From positions 62,001 through 126,000 of the forward strand of contig CAWHMO010000003.1 in the NCBI GenBank assembly GCA_963830565.1: a stretch of 64,000 bases of DNA, in the 5' to 3' direction. Shown here one piece after another: positions 8,083 through 16,008 of the stretch. Each line of letters starts with the position of its first letter. Position 1 is the first letter of the stretch. The DNA comes from DATFDN01 sp963830565. Lineage in GTDB: Bacteria > Pseudomonadota > Alphaproteobacteria > Acetobacterales > Acetobacteraceae. A program made the translations under genes and the position numbers. Below the pieces are notes generated by a model. It ran no database searches. It had not been told where the DNA came from and was given only the letters and a program-made list of their open reading frames with translations.

Positions 8083-10065
8083 TCATCGAGGCGCAAGGAC
8101 GGGCTCCTTGGCCGAGGCCTGGATGACGTGTCCCGCGGGCGGAAACTCTCCGCTCGAAGCGGCCGGCAGCGGCACACGGGTCGGCTTGGGCGCGACGGCG
8201 ACCAGAGGTTCGCGTGACGCGACCGGCGCTCCGGGGGGACGAGCTGGCGCGAGGGGAAGACTGAGCTGGGCGTCGAGCGTTTTCAGTTCGTCCGGTGCAT
8301 AGGGCATGACGCCCAGCATCGGGCCGACGCGCGAGATGATGCGCTTGACCGCCGGCCCCGCCGTCCAGCCGCCGGTGGTGAAGCCGAACGTGGTCTTGTC
8401 AGCGTGCGGAGCGTCGAGCATCGCATAGACGATGTAACGCGGCCCGTTCATCGGGAACGCCGCGATCACCGAGCTCAGGTTAGCGTGCAGCTTGTAGCCG
8501 CCCTTGCCGACCTTCTGCGAGGTGCCGGTCTTGGCGCCGATCAGGTAGCCCGGGATCTCGACCGGCTTGCCGGTGCCCTGGGTGACGACGATGCGCATCA
8601 GCTTGCGCATCGTTGCCGAGGTTTCGGGCTGCTCCACGCGCACGCCCTCGCTCGGCGCATCCGGCTGTGCCGCGACCAGGGTGGCGCCGCGCCACACGCC
8701 GCCATTCACCAGGGCGGCGGTGCCGGCCACGAGCTGCGTCGGCGTGACGGCGATGCCGTTGCCGAACGAGACGGTCATGATCGTCGCCGATTTCCACACT
8801 GCGGCCGGCTGCACGATCGGCGCCGCCAATTCCGGGAGCTGGATCGGGGAGCGGGCGAAGAACCCCAGCTTCCTGAGCCAGGCGCGCTGGCGCTCCGCGC
8901 CCACCAGCATGGCGATGTGCGAGGCGCCGATGTTGGAAGACCGGGCGATGATCTCGGGCACCGCCATGTTGTGGTGCTCGGGCTCGAAGTCGGTGATCGT
9001 GAAGCGGCCGATATGGATGCGGTCGATGGTGTCGAACGTGTCCCACAGATGGACCACGTTGTCATCAAGCGCCATGCCAACGGTCTGCAACTTGAACGTG
9101 CTGCCCGGCTCATAGGCGCCACTCGCGGCGCGGTTGAAGCGCGCGTCCTCGCCCGCCCGACCCAGGTCCCCGGTCTCGTAATCGGGGAGCGAGACCATCG
9201 CCAGCACCTCGCCGGTGTTGACGTCCATCACGATGCCGGCGGCGCCGAGCGCCTTGAACTGTTCCATCGACGCCGCGAGTTCCTCGCGCACCACGGCCTG
9301 GATCCGGACGTCGAGCGACAGGCGCAGCGACGCGGACTCCGTCGTCAGGCGCTTGTCGAACCACTTCTCCACTCCAGCTACGCCGTGCTCATCGATATCG
9401 ACCCCGCCCAGTACATGGGCCGCGACGCGACCCATCGGATAGTGCCGCTCCTCGCCGGGCAGGAAGTCCAGGCCGGGGATGCCGAGATTGTTCACGGCCA
9501 GCTCCTGTTGCGGCGTGATCCGCCGGGCCAGGAACACGAACTGCTTGGTGCTCTCCGACAGGCGGGCGCGGGCCACCGCCTCGTCAATGTCAGGCAGCAC
9601 GCTCTTCAGCCGATGGGCGTCCGCGACCGGATCGATCACCTGCCGGGGATCGGCGAACAGGTCCACAGTTGGCAGCGAGATCGCCAGGATTTGCCCGTTA
9701 CGGTCAGTGATCGTCGCCCGGCGCGAGATCGCCCCCATCTCGGCGTCCTGTTTGGTTTCCGGAGCAAGGACGATCTTGTGCTCCGGCCGGTGCGGCTGGA
9801 GCGGGCGGAGGACGGTCGCATCGGCGAGCTTGAGCACGACCGCCAGGAACAGCACGGAAAAGCCAGCCGCCGTCACGACCAGGCGCGAGCGCGTGCGCTC
9901 CAGCGCGGCACGCCGGCGCAGATCGGGCGCCGTGACGCGGATCGTCTCCATGCGCGGCGCCGCACCGCCCAGCCGCGAAGCTCCGGCGCGCTGCGCAGGC
10001 GTCGCTCGCCGCGTATTCGGCGGTGCCTGATCCAGCGATGCGGGATGGTCGGGCAGGTCTGGCAT
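8083..10065 (-). CDS. ftsI: septal peptidoglycan transpeptidase FtsI (PBP3)
   Basis: FtsI is the bitopic class B penicillin-binding protein that crosslinks septal peptidoglycan. The 660-residue product has a Pro/Arg-rich cytoplasmic N-terminus, one membrane anchor at about 61-80, a dimerisation domain, and a transpeptidase domain. The active-site motifs are STFK at 322-325 (catalytic Ser322), SSN at 376-378 and KTGT at 512-515. The start MPDLPDHPAS was chosen because it lies eight bases after the stop of the preceding ftsL-like gene. A Pro-rich C-terminal tail of about 60 residues follows the catalytic domain. Confidence 0.94.
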   Translation of the reverse strand: MPDLPDHPASLDQAPPNTRRATPAQRAGASRLGGAAPRMETIRVTAPDLRRRAALERTRSRLVVTAAGFSVLFLAVVLKLADATVLRPLQPHRPEHKIVLAPETKQDAEMGAISRRATITDRNGQILAISLPTVDLFADPRQVIDPVADAHRLKSVLPDIDEAVARARLSESTKQFVFLARRITPQQELAVNNLGIPGLDFLPGEERHYPMGRVAAHVLGGVDIDEHGVAGVEKWFDKRLTTESASLRLSLDVRIQAVVREELAASMEQFKALGAAGIVMDVNTGEVLAMVSLPDYETGDLGRAGEDARFNRAASGAYEPGSTFKLQTVGMALDDNVVHLWDTFDTIDRIHIGRFTITDFEPEHHNMAVPEIIARSSNIGASHIAMLVGAERQRAWLRKLGFFARSPIQLPELAAPIVQPAAVWKSATIMTVSFGNGIAVTPTQLVAGTAALVNGGVWRGATLVAAQPDAPSEGVRVEQPETSATMRKLMRIVVTQGTGKPVEIPGYLIGAKTGTSQKVGKGGYKLHANLSSVIAAFPMNGPRYIVYAMLDAPHADKTTFGFTTGGWTAGPAVKRIISRVGPMLGVMPYAPDELKTLDAQLSLPLAPARPPGAPVASREPLVAVAPKPTRVPLPAASSGEFPPAGHVIQASAKEPVLAPR

Positions 10066-10072
10066 GTCCGGC

Positions 10073-10891
10073 TCAGCGATTGTTCCAGTTGAACCACATC
10101 GGCGCCGGAGCCGGTGGCGGCGGGGCCGCACCGTGCGCCATGCCTAACATTGAACCTCCGTACGCGGGAAGCGGGGGCGTGCTGGCGCGCGGCACAGCCG
10201 AAACAGGCCGGAATGCCGGGGTCGGGGAGGCCGGCATCGGGCGCGGCAGCATGGCCGGGATAAAGCGCGGCGGGGCCGGACTGGGCGGCTCGAACCGCGC
10301 CGCGCGGGCCGGCTGTACTGCGGCAAGCTGCGGCTGCGGCGCCGGCGACCCGGCGGGCGGGCTGCGCGGTGCGGCGCCCTGCGGGCGCGCCGCCTCGGTG
10401 GCATGGATGGCCGGATGTTCGGCGACATGCACGGGGGCGGCGATCGGCGGCGCGCCCGCGGCGACGCTCGCCGCCTCTCGCTTGGCGGGAGGCGGCGTGG
10501 CGGCGGCGATCACAGGCTCGGCCGGAGCCGGCGCGTCGGCAACCTGGGGCACTGGCGCGTCGGCAACCGGGGGCGCTGGTGGCTGGCCGGACGACTCGGG
10601 CTCCGGCACGGGCGGCAAGCGAGAATCGAGATCAGCCGCCGAGGCGAACTGGGTGGGCCTGGTTGGCTGCAGCTCCAGAAACTGCCCGGCAAGCTGCTGC
10701 AACCGGTCAGGTTGATCGAGCAGGGTCCATTCGGCGCGCAATACCCGGATCTGCTCACGTACCTGCGCCGTCTGGCGCACCACCTGCTCAATCTGCCCGT
10801 CCAGCACGCGAACGCGATGCTTGGTCTGATAGAGATACAGCCCCGATCCGCAAGCGAGCAGCAGGGTCACGCAGGTGATGGGGCGGATCAT
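10073..10891 (-). CDS. FtsL-like division protein with long Pro/Ala-rich tail
   Basis: The position between rsmH and ftsI and the topology identify this as the FtsL of this cluster. It has a short cytoplasmic end, one membrane segment at residues 3-21 (ITCVTLLLACGSGLYLY), then a leucine-zipper-like coiled coil at about 28-75. In the family this binds FtsB and FtsQ in the divisome. The product is 272 residues, more than twice a typical FtsL; everything after about residue 90 is a low-complexity Pro/Ala-rich extension. The start overlaps the rsmH stop (ATGA). FtsL sequences diverge strongly, so the call rests on context and topology. Confidence 0.75.
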   Translation of the reverse strand: MIRPITCVTLLLACGSGLYLYQTKHRVRVLDGQIEQVVRQTAQVREQIRVLRAEWTLLDQPDRLQQLAGQFLELQPTRPTQFASAADLDSRLPPVPEPESSGQPPAPPVADAPVPQVADAPAPAEPVIAAATPPPAKREAASVAAGAPPIAAPVHVAEHPAIHATEAARPQGAAPRSPPAGSPAPQPQLAAVQPARAARFEPPSPAPPRFIPAMLPRPMPASPTPAFRPVSAVPRASTPPLPAYGGSMLGMAHGAAPPPPAPAPMWFNWNNR

Positions 10892-11850
10892 GGCGTCTTC
10901 GTCTCGACAGCGAGAGACAGGCGCTCCAGCGCGCGCAGGCGGGCGCTGCGGGCGCGCGCATTGGCTTCGGTCTCAGTCCCGCCGGGACGGACGGCGCGGT
11001 CCGTGAGCAGCCGGAAGCGGGGCGCGCGGCTCGGCAGGAGGCCGCGCGGATCATGGCGCGACGGCGCCGGCGCGCGCCCCGCCGCCTCGACCATGAAGCG
11101 CTTCACGATCCGGTCCTCGAGCGAGTGAAAGGAAACGACTACGAGCCGGCCGCCGGGCGCGAGCAGGCGCGCCGCCGCCTCGAGCCCGCGCGCGATCTCC
11201 CCTAATTCGTCGTTTACCCGGATACGCAGCGCCTGGAAGCTGCGGGTTGCCGGATCAAGCCCAGAATGATCCGGCGGCAGCACGTCACGGATAATTTGCG
11301 CGAGCCGCCCGGTTGTTTTGATCGGCGACTCGGCCCGCGCGGCGACAATGGCCCGCGCAATGCGCCGCGCCGCACGCTCCTCGCCAAGATCGTGCAGCAG
11401 GTCGGCCAACTCCCGCTCGGGCAGGGCATTCACGAGTTCGGCGGCTGACTGCCCGGTGCGGTCCATCCGCATGTCGAGCGGACCGCTGGCCCGGAACGAG
11501 AATCCGCGCGCCGGATCGTCGAGCTGGAACGAGGAGACGCCGAGATCGAGCACCACGCCATCGAGCGCGACGACACCGCTTCCGGCGAGCAGGTCGATCA
11601 TGCCGCCGAACGCGCCGTGAAGCAGGTGCAGCCGCCCGGGGAAGCGGGCGGCAAGCCCGGCGCCGCGCGCGATCGCGTCGGGATCACGGTCGATTGCCCA
11701 CACGGTGCAGCGCGCCGCCTCCAGGATCGCCTCGGCATGGCCGCCGCCACCGAACGTGGCGTCCAGATAGACGGCCGAGTCGCGCGGCGCGAGGCAGGCG
11801 AGCACCTCTCGCAGCATCACCGGGACATGGCCCGGCCTTTCGCGGGTCAT
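10888..11850 (-). CDS. rsmH: 16S rRNA (cytosine(1402)-N(4))-methyltransferase RsmH
   Basis: RsmH (MraW) methylates N4 of C1402 in 16S rRNA, using SAM. The 320-residue product begins MTRERPGHVPVMLREVL. It contains the SAM-binding YLDATFGGGGHAEAIL, the AIDRDPDA acidic loop, LDLGVSSFQLD, ALRIRVNDEL and VVSFHSLEDRIVK, all diagnostic. The start ATG overlaps the proper mraZ stop TGA in an ATGA motif. In the sequence as given, an indel in mraZ opens a continuous frame from mraZ into this gene, but the coupled start shows where rsmH really begins. Confidence 0.96.
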   Translation of the reverse strand: MTRERPGHVPVMLREVLACLAPRDSAVYLDATFGGGGHAEAILEAARCTVWAIDRDPDAIARGAGLAARFPGRLHLLHGAFGGMIDLLAGSGVVALDGVVLDLGVSSFQLDDPARGFSFRASGPLDMRMDRTGQSAAELVNALPERELADLLHDLGEERAARRIARAIVAARAESPIKTTGRLAQIIRDVLPPDHSGLDPATRSFQALRIRVNDELGEIARGLEAAARLLAPGGRLVVVSFHSLEDRIVKRFMVEAAGRAPAPSRHDPRGLLPSRAPRFRLLTDRAVRPGGTETEANARARSARLRALERLSLAVETKTP

Positions 11851-12333
11851 GGCCCACCCGCTCCCGGCAGGGTCAGCCCGCGCGCACGGGCACGCTCGCG
11901 CGCCTCGGCGCGGCGGCGCTCCGCCGCCGTAGGCTCCCAGAATCTGGAAGACGCGGCCGAGCCCCATGAACACCACGCTCTCACCCAGGCCGGCATGGGC
12001 GGTGAGCTCGTCGGGCAGGACGATCCGGCCTTCCTTGTCGATGTCGGCGGGGAAGGCTTCTGCGTACAGCGCGCTCGCCAGGTCGTCGTGCTCTTCGCTG
12101 AAGGTCTCAAGCCGCTCGAGCGGCGCGGCGAGCGCGTGAAACTCCGCCGCGGGCCAAGCCTCGATGCAGGGATGCTTGTGCGAGGGGCGCAGCACGAGCT
12201 GACCCGCGCCATTGCCCGCCTCGAGACCGGCCTTTTCCGCGGTTTGGCGCAGCGACTGGCGAAACGGCGCGGGGACGGAGACGCGGCCCTTGGCGTCCAG
12301 CTTGTTCTGGTGGGTGCCCAGAAAGTGGGTCAT
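11847..12333 (-). CDS. mraZ: transcriptional regulator MraZ (frame-broken near the 3' end)
   Basis: MraZ is the first gene of the dcw cluster and a DNA-binding regulator of its own operon in species where it has been studied. The product begins MTHFLGTHQNKLDAKGRVSV and has two AbrB/SpoVT-like folds; the second is around DIDKEGRIVLPDEL. Around 11940 the frame changes from GRVFQIL to WEPTAAERRRAEARERARAR, the usual MraZ C-terminus. One extra base is present, where FQIWEP is expected. The corrected frame ends at 11847 with TGA overlapping the rsmH ATG. I take the indel as a likely sequence error. Confidence 0.88.
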
Positions 12334-12407
12334 CCGACCGGCGCTCCGCGCTCATCCCTGGGTGAACCCATGCCCACCCCCTTCTCGCTGGGCGTTGTCA
12401 GCGTTCA

Positions 12408-12441
12408 TGGGACGGCATGGGATAACATGGTCATTCGTGGG
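12408..12441. promoter_or_regulatory. candidate MraZ operator: four TGG(G/T) boxes, 10-bp period
   Basis: TGGG occurs at 12408, 12418 and 12438, with TGGT at 12428. This gives four boxes spaced exactly 10 bp apart, 75-108 bp upstream of the mraZ start. MraZ of other bacteria binds TGGG direct repeats with this helical spacing in front of mraZ. The boxes read on the plus strand while mraZ is on the minus strand, and I am unsure of the usual orientation. A weak minus-strand promoter (TTTACA, 16-bp spacer, TTATCC) overlaps them. Confidence 0.6.
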
Positions 12442-12593
12442 TGTAAAAGAATTTCGGCCGCAGTCGCGCGAAAAACGCAGCGAAACGGCCGCTCGCGCGA
12501 ATGTGTGTAGAATATGGCGTCGCAGCCGGGCCAAGTTTCCCGTTATAATTCCGGGAGTATGCCGTTCAGGTCGGGACGAAAAGCGGGGAAAGT

Positions 12594-12994
12594 GCCAGAC
12601 GGCCTGTAAGCCGGGTTCTGTGCGCGCCCTGACGGGCGCACGACGGCCATTCCTCTGGGACGCGCCTCGCGACGCGCCTCGCGCGACCAACCCGGGCGGC
12701 AGGGCGGGAAGCCCTTGCATCTCCCGCCTCGCGGCGAGTCAGCCGGCCGCCCCTATTCGGTCTTGCTCCCGGTGGGGTTTACCGTGCCGCCCCCGTTGCC
12801 GGGGGCGCGGTGCGCTCTTGCCGCACCCTTTCACCCTTGCCCGCGAGGAAGACCCTTGCGCGGGCGGTTTGCTTTCTGTGGCACTGTCCCTGGGGTCGCC
12901 CCCGCCGGCCGTTGGCCGGCACCGTCTTCCCGTGGAGCCCGGACTTTCCTCCAACGCCCGTCGCCGGGCGTCAGCGGCCGTCCAGCCGTCTGGC
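12594..12994 (-). ncRNA. rnpB: RNase P RNA component, bacterial type A
   Basis: The RNA is the catalytic subunit of RNase P, which matures tRNA 5' ends. The 5' GCCAGACGGC (from 12994) pairs with the 3' GCCGTCTGGC (ending 12594) to form helix P1. Close to the 5' end is GGAGGAAAGTCCGGGCTCC, and near the 3' end ACAGAACCCGGCTTAC, both nearly invariant in bacterial RNase P RNA. About 400 nt is normal for alphaproteobacteria. The ends are taken from the P1 stem and may be off by a few bases. The 279 bases between this gene and the tRNA hold no gene I can support and presumably contain its promoter. Confidence 0.95.
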
Positions 12995-13273
12995 GAAACA
13001 GGAGATCGCGTGCGTGCCGGCGTAGGTCAAGATCGGGGATCGGAGCGCGTCTCCCCGGCCCGCCCGCCCGCTGCATGGGATTCCTTGTCCCCGCTCAGGC
13101 CGAGGACTGGGACGTGCTGCGGGCGGCACGCCCGCGAGGCCGATGTGATGACGCGGTTCCGCAACGACCGACCGAGTCACCGACTTCCGGACCGGCACAT
13201 CCAAGGCTGCACCGGCCTGACCGCCCGGGGACCTGCCCCGGTTACTTCGCAATGACATAAACCGTGGAAAAGA

Positions 13274-13348
13274 TGGTAGCGGCGGGCGGATTTGAACCAC
13301 CGACCAAGGGATTATGATTCCCCTGCTCTACCGCTGAGCTACGCCGCC
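13274..13348 (-). tRNA. tRNA-Met (anticodon CAT), probably elongator
   Basis: The minus strand folds as a cloverleaf: acceptor GGCGGCG pairing with CGCCGCT-type 3' strand, D arm GCTCAGCGGTAGAGC, anticodon stem GGGGA/TCCCT around loop ATCATAA (anticodon CAT), and T arm with GGTTCAAATCC. The 3' CCA is encoded. The GGAATCATAATCC anticodon arm is that of elongator tRNA-Met; a lysidine-modified tRNA-Ile2 cannot be wholly excluded. The last 21 bases of the mnmA reading frame lie within its 5' part on the same strand. Confidence 0.93.
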
Positions 13349-14452
13349 ATCCCATCGTGCGGGGTGCGCAGATAGCGCCGCGGGCCGGGGAGCGTCAACC
13401 GGCTGCGTGATCCAGCCGCCGCCCAGCACGCGGTCGCCGTCGTAGAAGACGCAGGCCTGGCCTGGGGCCGGCAGGGCGGGGCGGTCCAGCCAGACCTCGG
13501 CTTCGCCCTCGCAAATCACGACGGTTGCCAGTTGCGGGGCCTCGCGGGCGCGGAGCTTCACCGCGCAGCGCAATGACGCGGCGGGCGGCGCGGCGAGCCA
13601 GTTCACCTCGCGCAACACCACCCTCCGCGTGCCGACGGAGCGGGGGCCGATCACCACCCGCCGGTGCGGCGCATCCAGTGCGACCACCACGCGATCGCCG
13701 CCACCGGCGGTACCCAAGCGACGGGCCTGCCCCACGGTGTAGCGGGCGACGCCGTCATGATGACCGAGCACCCGGCCCGCCTGGTCCACGATCTCGCCGG
13801 AGGCGACGGCGTCGGGGCGCAGCCGGGCGATCAGATCGGCGTAGTGGCCCGAGGGCACGAAACAGAGGTCCTGGCTGTCGGGCTTGGCGGCCACCGCGAG
13901 CCCAAGCCGCGCCGCCGCCGCGCGCACCGCCGCCTTGTCCGCCATCTCGCCCAGCGGGAACAGGGCCCGGTCGAGCTGCGCGCGCGTGGTGGCGAACAGG
14001 AACCAGCTCTGGTCGCGGACGAGGTCGCGGGCGCGATGCAGCTCCGCGCCCTCCGCGCCATCGATGCGCCGGACATAGTGGCCGGTGGCGAGCCGCTGCG
14101 CCCCCAGCGCGTCGGCCAACGCGGTAAGGTCGGTGAACTTCACGGTCTGGTTGCAACGCACGCAGGGCACCGGCGTCTCGCCCGCGGCGTAGGACTCGGC
14201 GAAATCCTCGATGACCGCGCGGGCGAAGCGGGATTCGGCATCAATCACGTAATGCGCGATACCGAGCCGATCGGCGACCCGACGGGCGTCATGGATGTCC
14301 TGGCCGGCGCAGCATGCGCCCTTGCGCCCGGCGGCGGCACCGTGATTGTAGAGCTGCAGGGTCACGCCGATGACCTCGTGACCTGCCCCGGCGAGCAGCG
14401 CCGCGACGACGGAGCTGTCCACCCCGCCCGACATCGCGACGAGGATGCGCAC
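13328..14452 (-). CDS. mnmA: tRNA-specific 2-thiouridylase MnmA
   Basis: MnmA adenylates and then thiolates U34 of tRNA-Lys, -Glu and -Gln, using sulfur that originates from IscS. The 374-residue product begins with the PP-loop MSGGVDSSV. It has the first catalytic cysteine in VPCVRCNQTVKF, ATGHYVR, and the second catalytic cysteine in DSQDLCFVPSG. The start is GTG and shares one base with the ferredoxin stop (TAGTG). The TAG stop falls inside the downstream tRNA-Met gene, so the 3' end of the message and the tRNA overlap by 21 bases. Confidence 0.95.
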   Translation of the reverse strand: MRILVAMSGGVDSSVVAALLAGAGHEVIGVTLQLYNHGAAAGRKGACCAGQDIHDARRVADRLGIAHYVIDAESRFARAVIEDFAESYAAGETPVPCVRCNQTVKFTDLTALADALGAQRLATGHYVRRIDGAEGAELHRARDLVRDQSWFLFATTRAQLDRALFPLGEMADKAAVRAAAARLGLAVAAKPDSQDLCFVPSGHYADLIARLRPDAVASGEIVDQAGRVLGHHDGVARYTVGQARRLGTAGGGDRVVVALDAPHRRVVIGPRSVGTRRVVLREVNWLAAPPAASLRCAVKLRAREAPQLATVVICEGEAEVWLDRPALPAPGQACVFYDGDRVLGGGWITQPVDAPRPAALSAHPARWDGGVAQR

Positions 14453-14784
14453 TAACCGCCCATCATGTTGCGGCTGCCCGCCGGCAGCTTGACCACGAGC
14501 CCGTCCAGCACCTCGGTGATGACGATCTGGCAGCCCAGGCGCGAGGTCTCTTGCAGGCCGAAGGCGAGGTCCAGCATGTCCTCCTCGTCCTCGGTCGGCG
14601 CCGCCAGACGGGCGAACCAGGCCGGGTCCACGATGACGTGGCAGGTGGAGCAGGCGAGCGAGCCCTCACACGCGCCCTCGATATCGACGCCGTGCTGGTG
14701 CGCGATCTCGAGGACCGAGAGGCCGAGCGGCGCGTCCACCTCGCGGCGCGTACCGTCGCGCTCAATAAAGATCATCCTGGGCAT
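14452..14784 (-). CDS. fdx: 2Fe-2S ferredoxin of the ISC pathway
   Basis: This adrenodoxin-type ferredoxin supplies electrons for Fe-S cluster assembly on the ISC scaffold. It is 110 residues, with the cluster ligands in GACEGSLACSTCHV (C-x5-C-x2-C) and the fourth cysteine in RLGCQIV. That spacing is typical of ISC/vertebrate-type rather than plant-type ferredoxins. It sits between iscS and mnmA in one operon, which fits a sulfur-transfer role. The protein ends GSRNMMGG. Confidence 0.93.
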   Translation of the reverse strand: MPRMIFIERDGTRREVDAPLGLSVLEIAHQHGVDIEGACEGSLACSTCHVIVDPAWFARLAAPTEDEEDMLDLAFGLQETSRLGCQIVITEVLDGLVVKLPAGSRNMMGG

Positions 14785-14796
14785 GTGCGGTCCCGT

Positions 14797-15990
14797 TCAG
14801 GCCGGCGCGGGCGCCCCGCCATGGGCGGCGGCGAGCGCCGCTGCCGCATAGTCGATATCGGCGGGCGAGGTAAAGCGCCCGAGGCCGATGCGCAAGCTCC
14901 GCGCCGCCGCCGGGTCCGGCACGCCCATCGCGCGCAGCACGTAGGACGGCTCGACCGCCGCCGAGGAGCAGGCGGAGCCGGTGGAGACGCAGAGATCGGG
15001 CGCGCGCGCCATCAGCTCGGCGGCGGTCGTGGAAGGAAAGCTCAGGTTCAGGTTGCCGGCGATTCGCGCGGCGAGGCTGCCATTGACCGCGATCCCCGGC
15101 ACGTCCAGGCGCAACCGGGCGAGCAGCGCGTCGCGCATGGTACGCAGCCGCGCCGCCTCCGCTTCCATCTCGGCCCGCGCGATGCGACAGGACTCGCCCA
15201 GGCCGACGATCAGCGGCGCCGGCAGGGTACCGGAGCGTAGCCCCCGCTCCTGCCCGCCGCCGGAGAACAGCGGTGCCAGGCGGACGCGCGGGCGGCGGCG
15301 GACATAGAGGGCGCCGACGCCCTTCGGGCCATAGAGCTTGTGGCCCGACAACGACAGCAGATCGACCTGCCAGGCGCCGACATCGAGCGGGATCTTGCCG
15401 GCGGCCTGTGCCGCGTCGGTGTGGAACAACGCCCCGGCCGCCTTGGCGACGCCGGCGAGTTCCCGGAGATCCTGGATTACGCCGGTCTCGTTGTTCACCG
15501 CCATGACGCTGACCAGCAAGGTCGGCTCGTTCAGCGCGGCGCGGAGTCTGTCCGGGTCCAGCAGCCCGTCGGCGGCGACCGGCAGAAAGACCGGCTCGAA
15601 GCCCTCCTCGGCGAGGTCGGCCACGCACGCCAGGGCGCTCTTGTGCTCGGTCGTCACTGTCACTACGCGACGCGCGGAAAGGCCCCCGTGGGCTCCATGC
15701 CGCGCGGCGTGGCGCGCGGCGCCCTTGATCGCGATATTGTTGCTCTCGGTCGCGCCGGAGGTGAAGACGACCTCGTTGGCCGCCGCGCCGATCAGGGCGG
15801 CGACCTCGGCGCGCGCGGCCTCCACCGCATGCTCGGCTTCCCGCCCCATCACGTGCTCGTCGCTGTGCGGGTTGCCGTACTGCTCGGTGAAGAACGGCAG
15901 CATCGCGGCCAACACGCGCGGGTCGCAGCGCGTGGTCGCCTGGTTATCGAGATAGACGGGCCGGTTCGGCCGTGGTGGCGGGCCGTTCAT
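14797..15990 (-). CDS. iscS: cysteine desulfurase IscS
   Basis: This PLP enzyme converts L-cysteine to alanine plus a protein-bound persulfide, for Fe-S clusters and tRNA thiolation. The 397-residue product begins with VYLDNQATTRCDPRV. It has the PLP-phosphate site TSGATESNN, the PLP lysine in SLSGHKLYGPKG, and the persulfide cysteine in STGSACSSA, on a loop of group I (IscS/NifS) length. It ends 12 bases before the ferredoxin start. No iscU or iscR is seen in the window; a separate NfuA-like carrier is at 55.1 kb. Confidence 0.95.
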   Translation of the reverse strand: MNGPPPRPNRPVYLDNQATTRCDPRVLAAMLPFFTEQYGNPHSDEHVMGREAEHAVEAARAEVAALIGAAANEVVFTSGATESNNIAIKGAARHAARHGAHGGLSARRVVTVTTEHKSALACVADLAEEGFEPVFLPVAADGLLDPDRLRAALNEPTLLVSVMAVNNETGVIQDLRELAGVAKAAGALFHTDAAQAAGKIPLDVGAWQVDLLSLSGHKLYGPKGVGALYVRRRPRVRLAPLFSGGGQERGLRSGTLPAPLIVGLGESCRIARAEMEAEAARLRTMRDALLARLRLDVPGIAVNGSLAARIAGNLNLSFPSTTAAELMARAPDLCVSTGSACSSAAVEPSYVLRAMGVPDPAAARSLRIGLGRFTSPADIDYAAAALAAAHGGAPAPA

Positions 15991-16008
15991 AAGCTATAGA
16001 GTGTGGGG

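Noticed and set aside
10888..12333. A natural MraZ-RsmH fusion protein
   Set aside because: Shifting one base restores the normal MraZ C-terminus and an ATGA-coupled rsmH start, so the fusion is better explained by an indel.
12995..13273. Minus-strand 109-residue open frame between rnpB and the tRNA
   Set aside because: It overlaps rnpB, has no recognisable motif and has the Arg/Pro-rich composition of non-coding GC-rich DNA.
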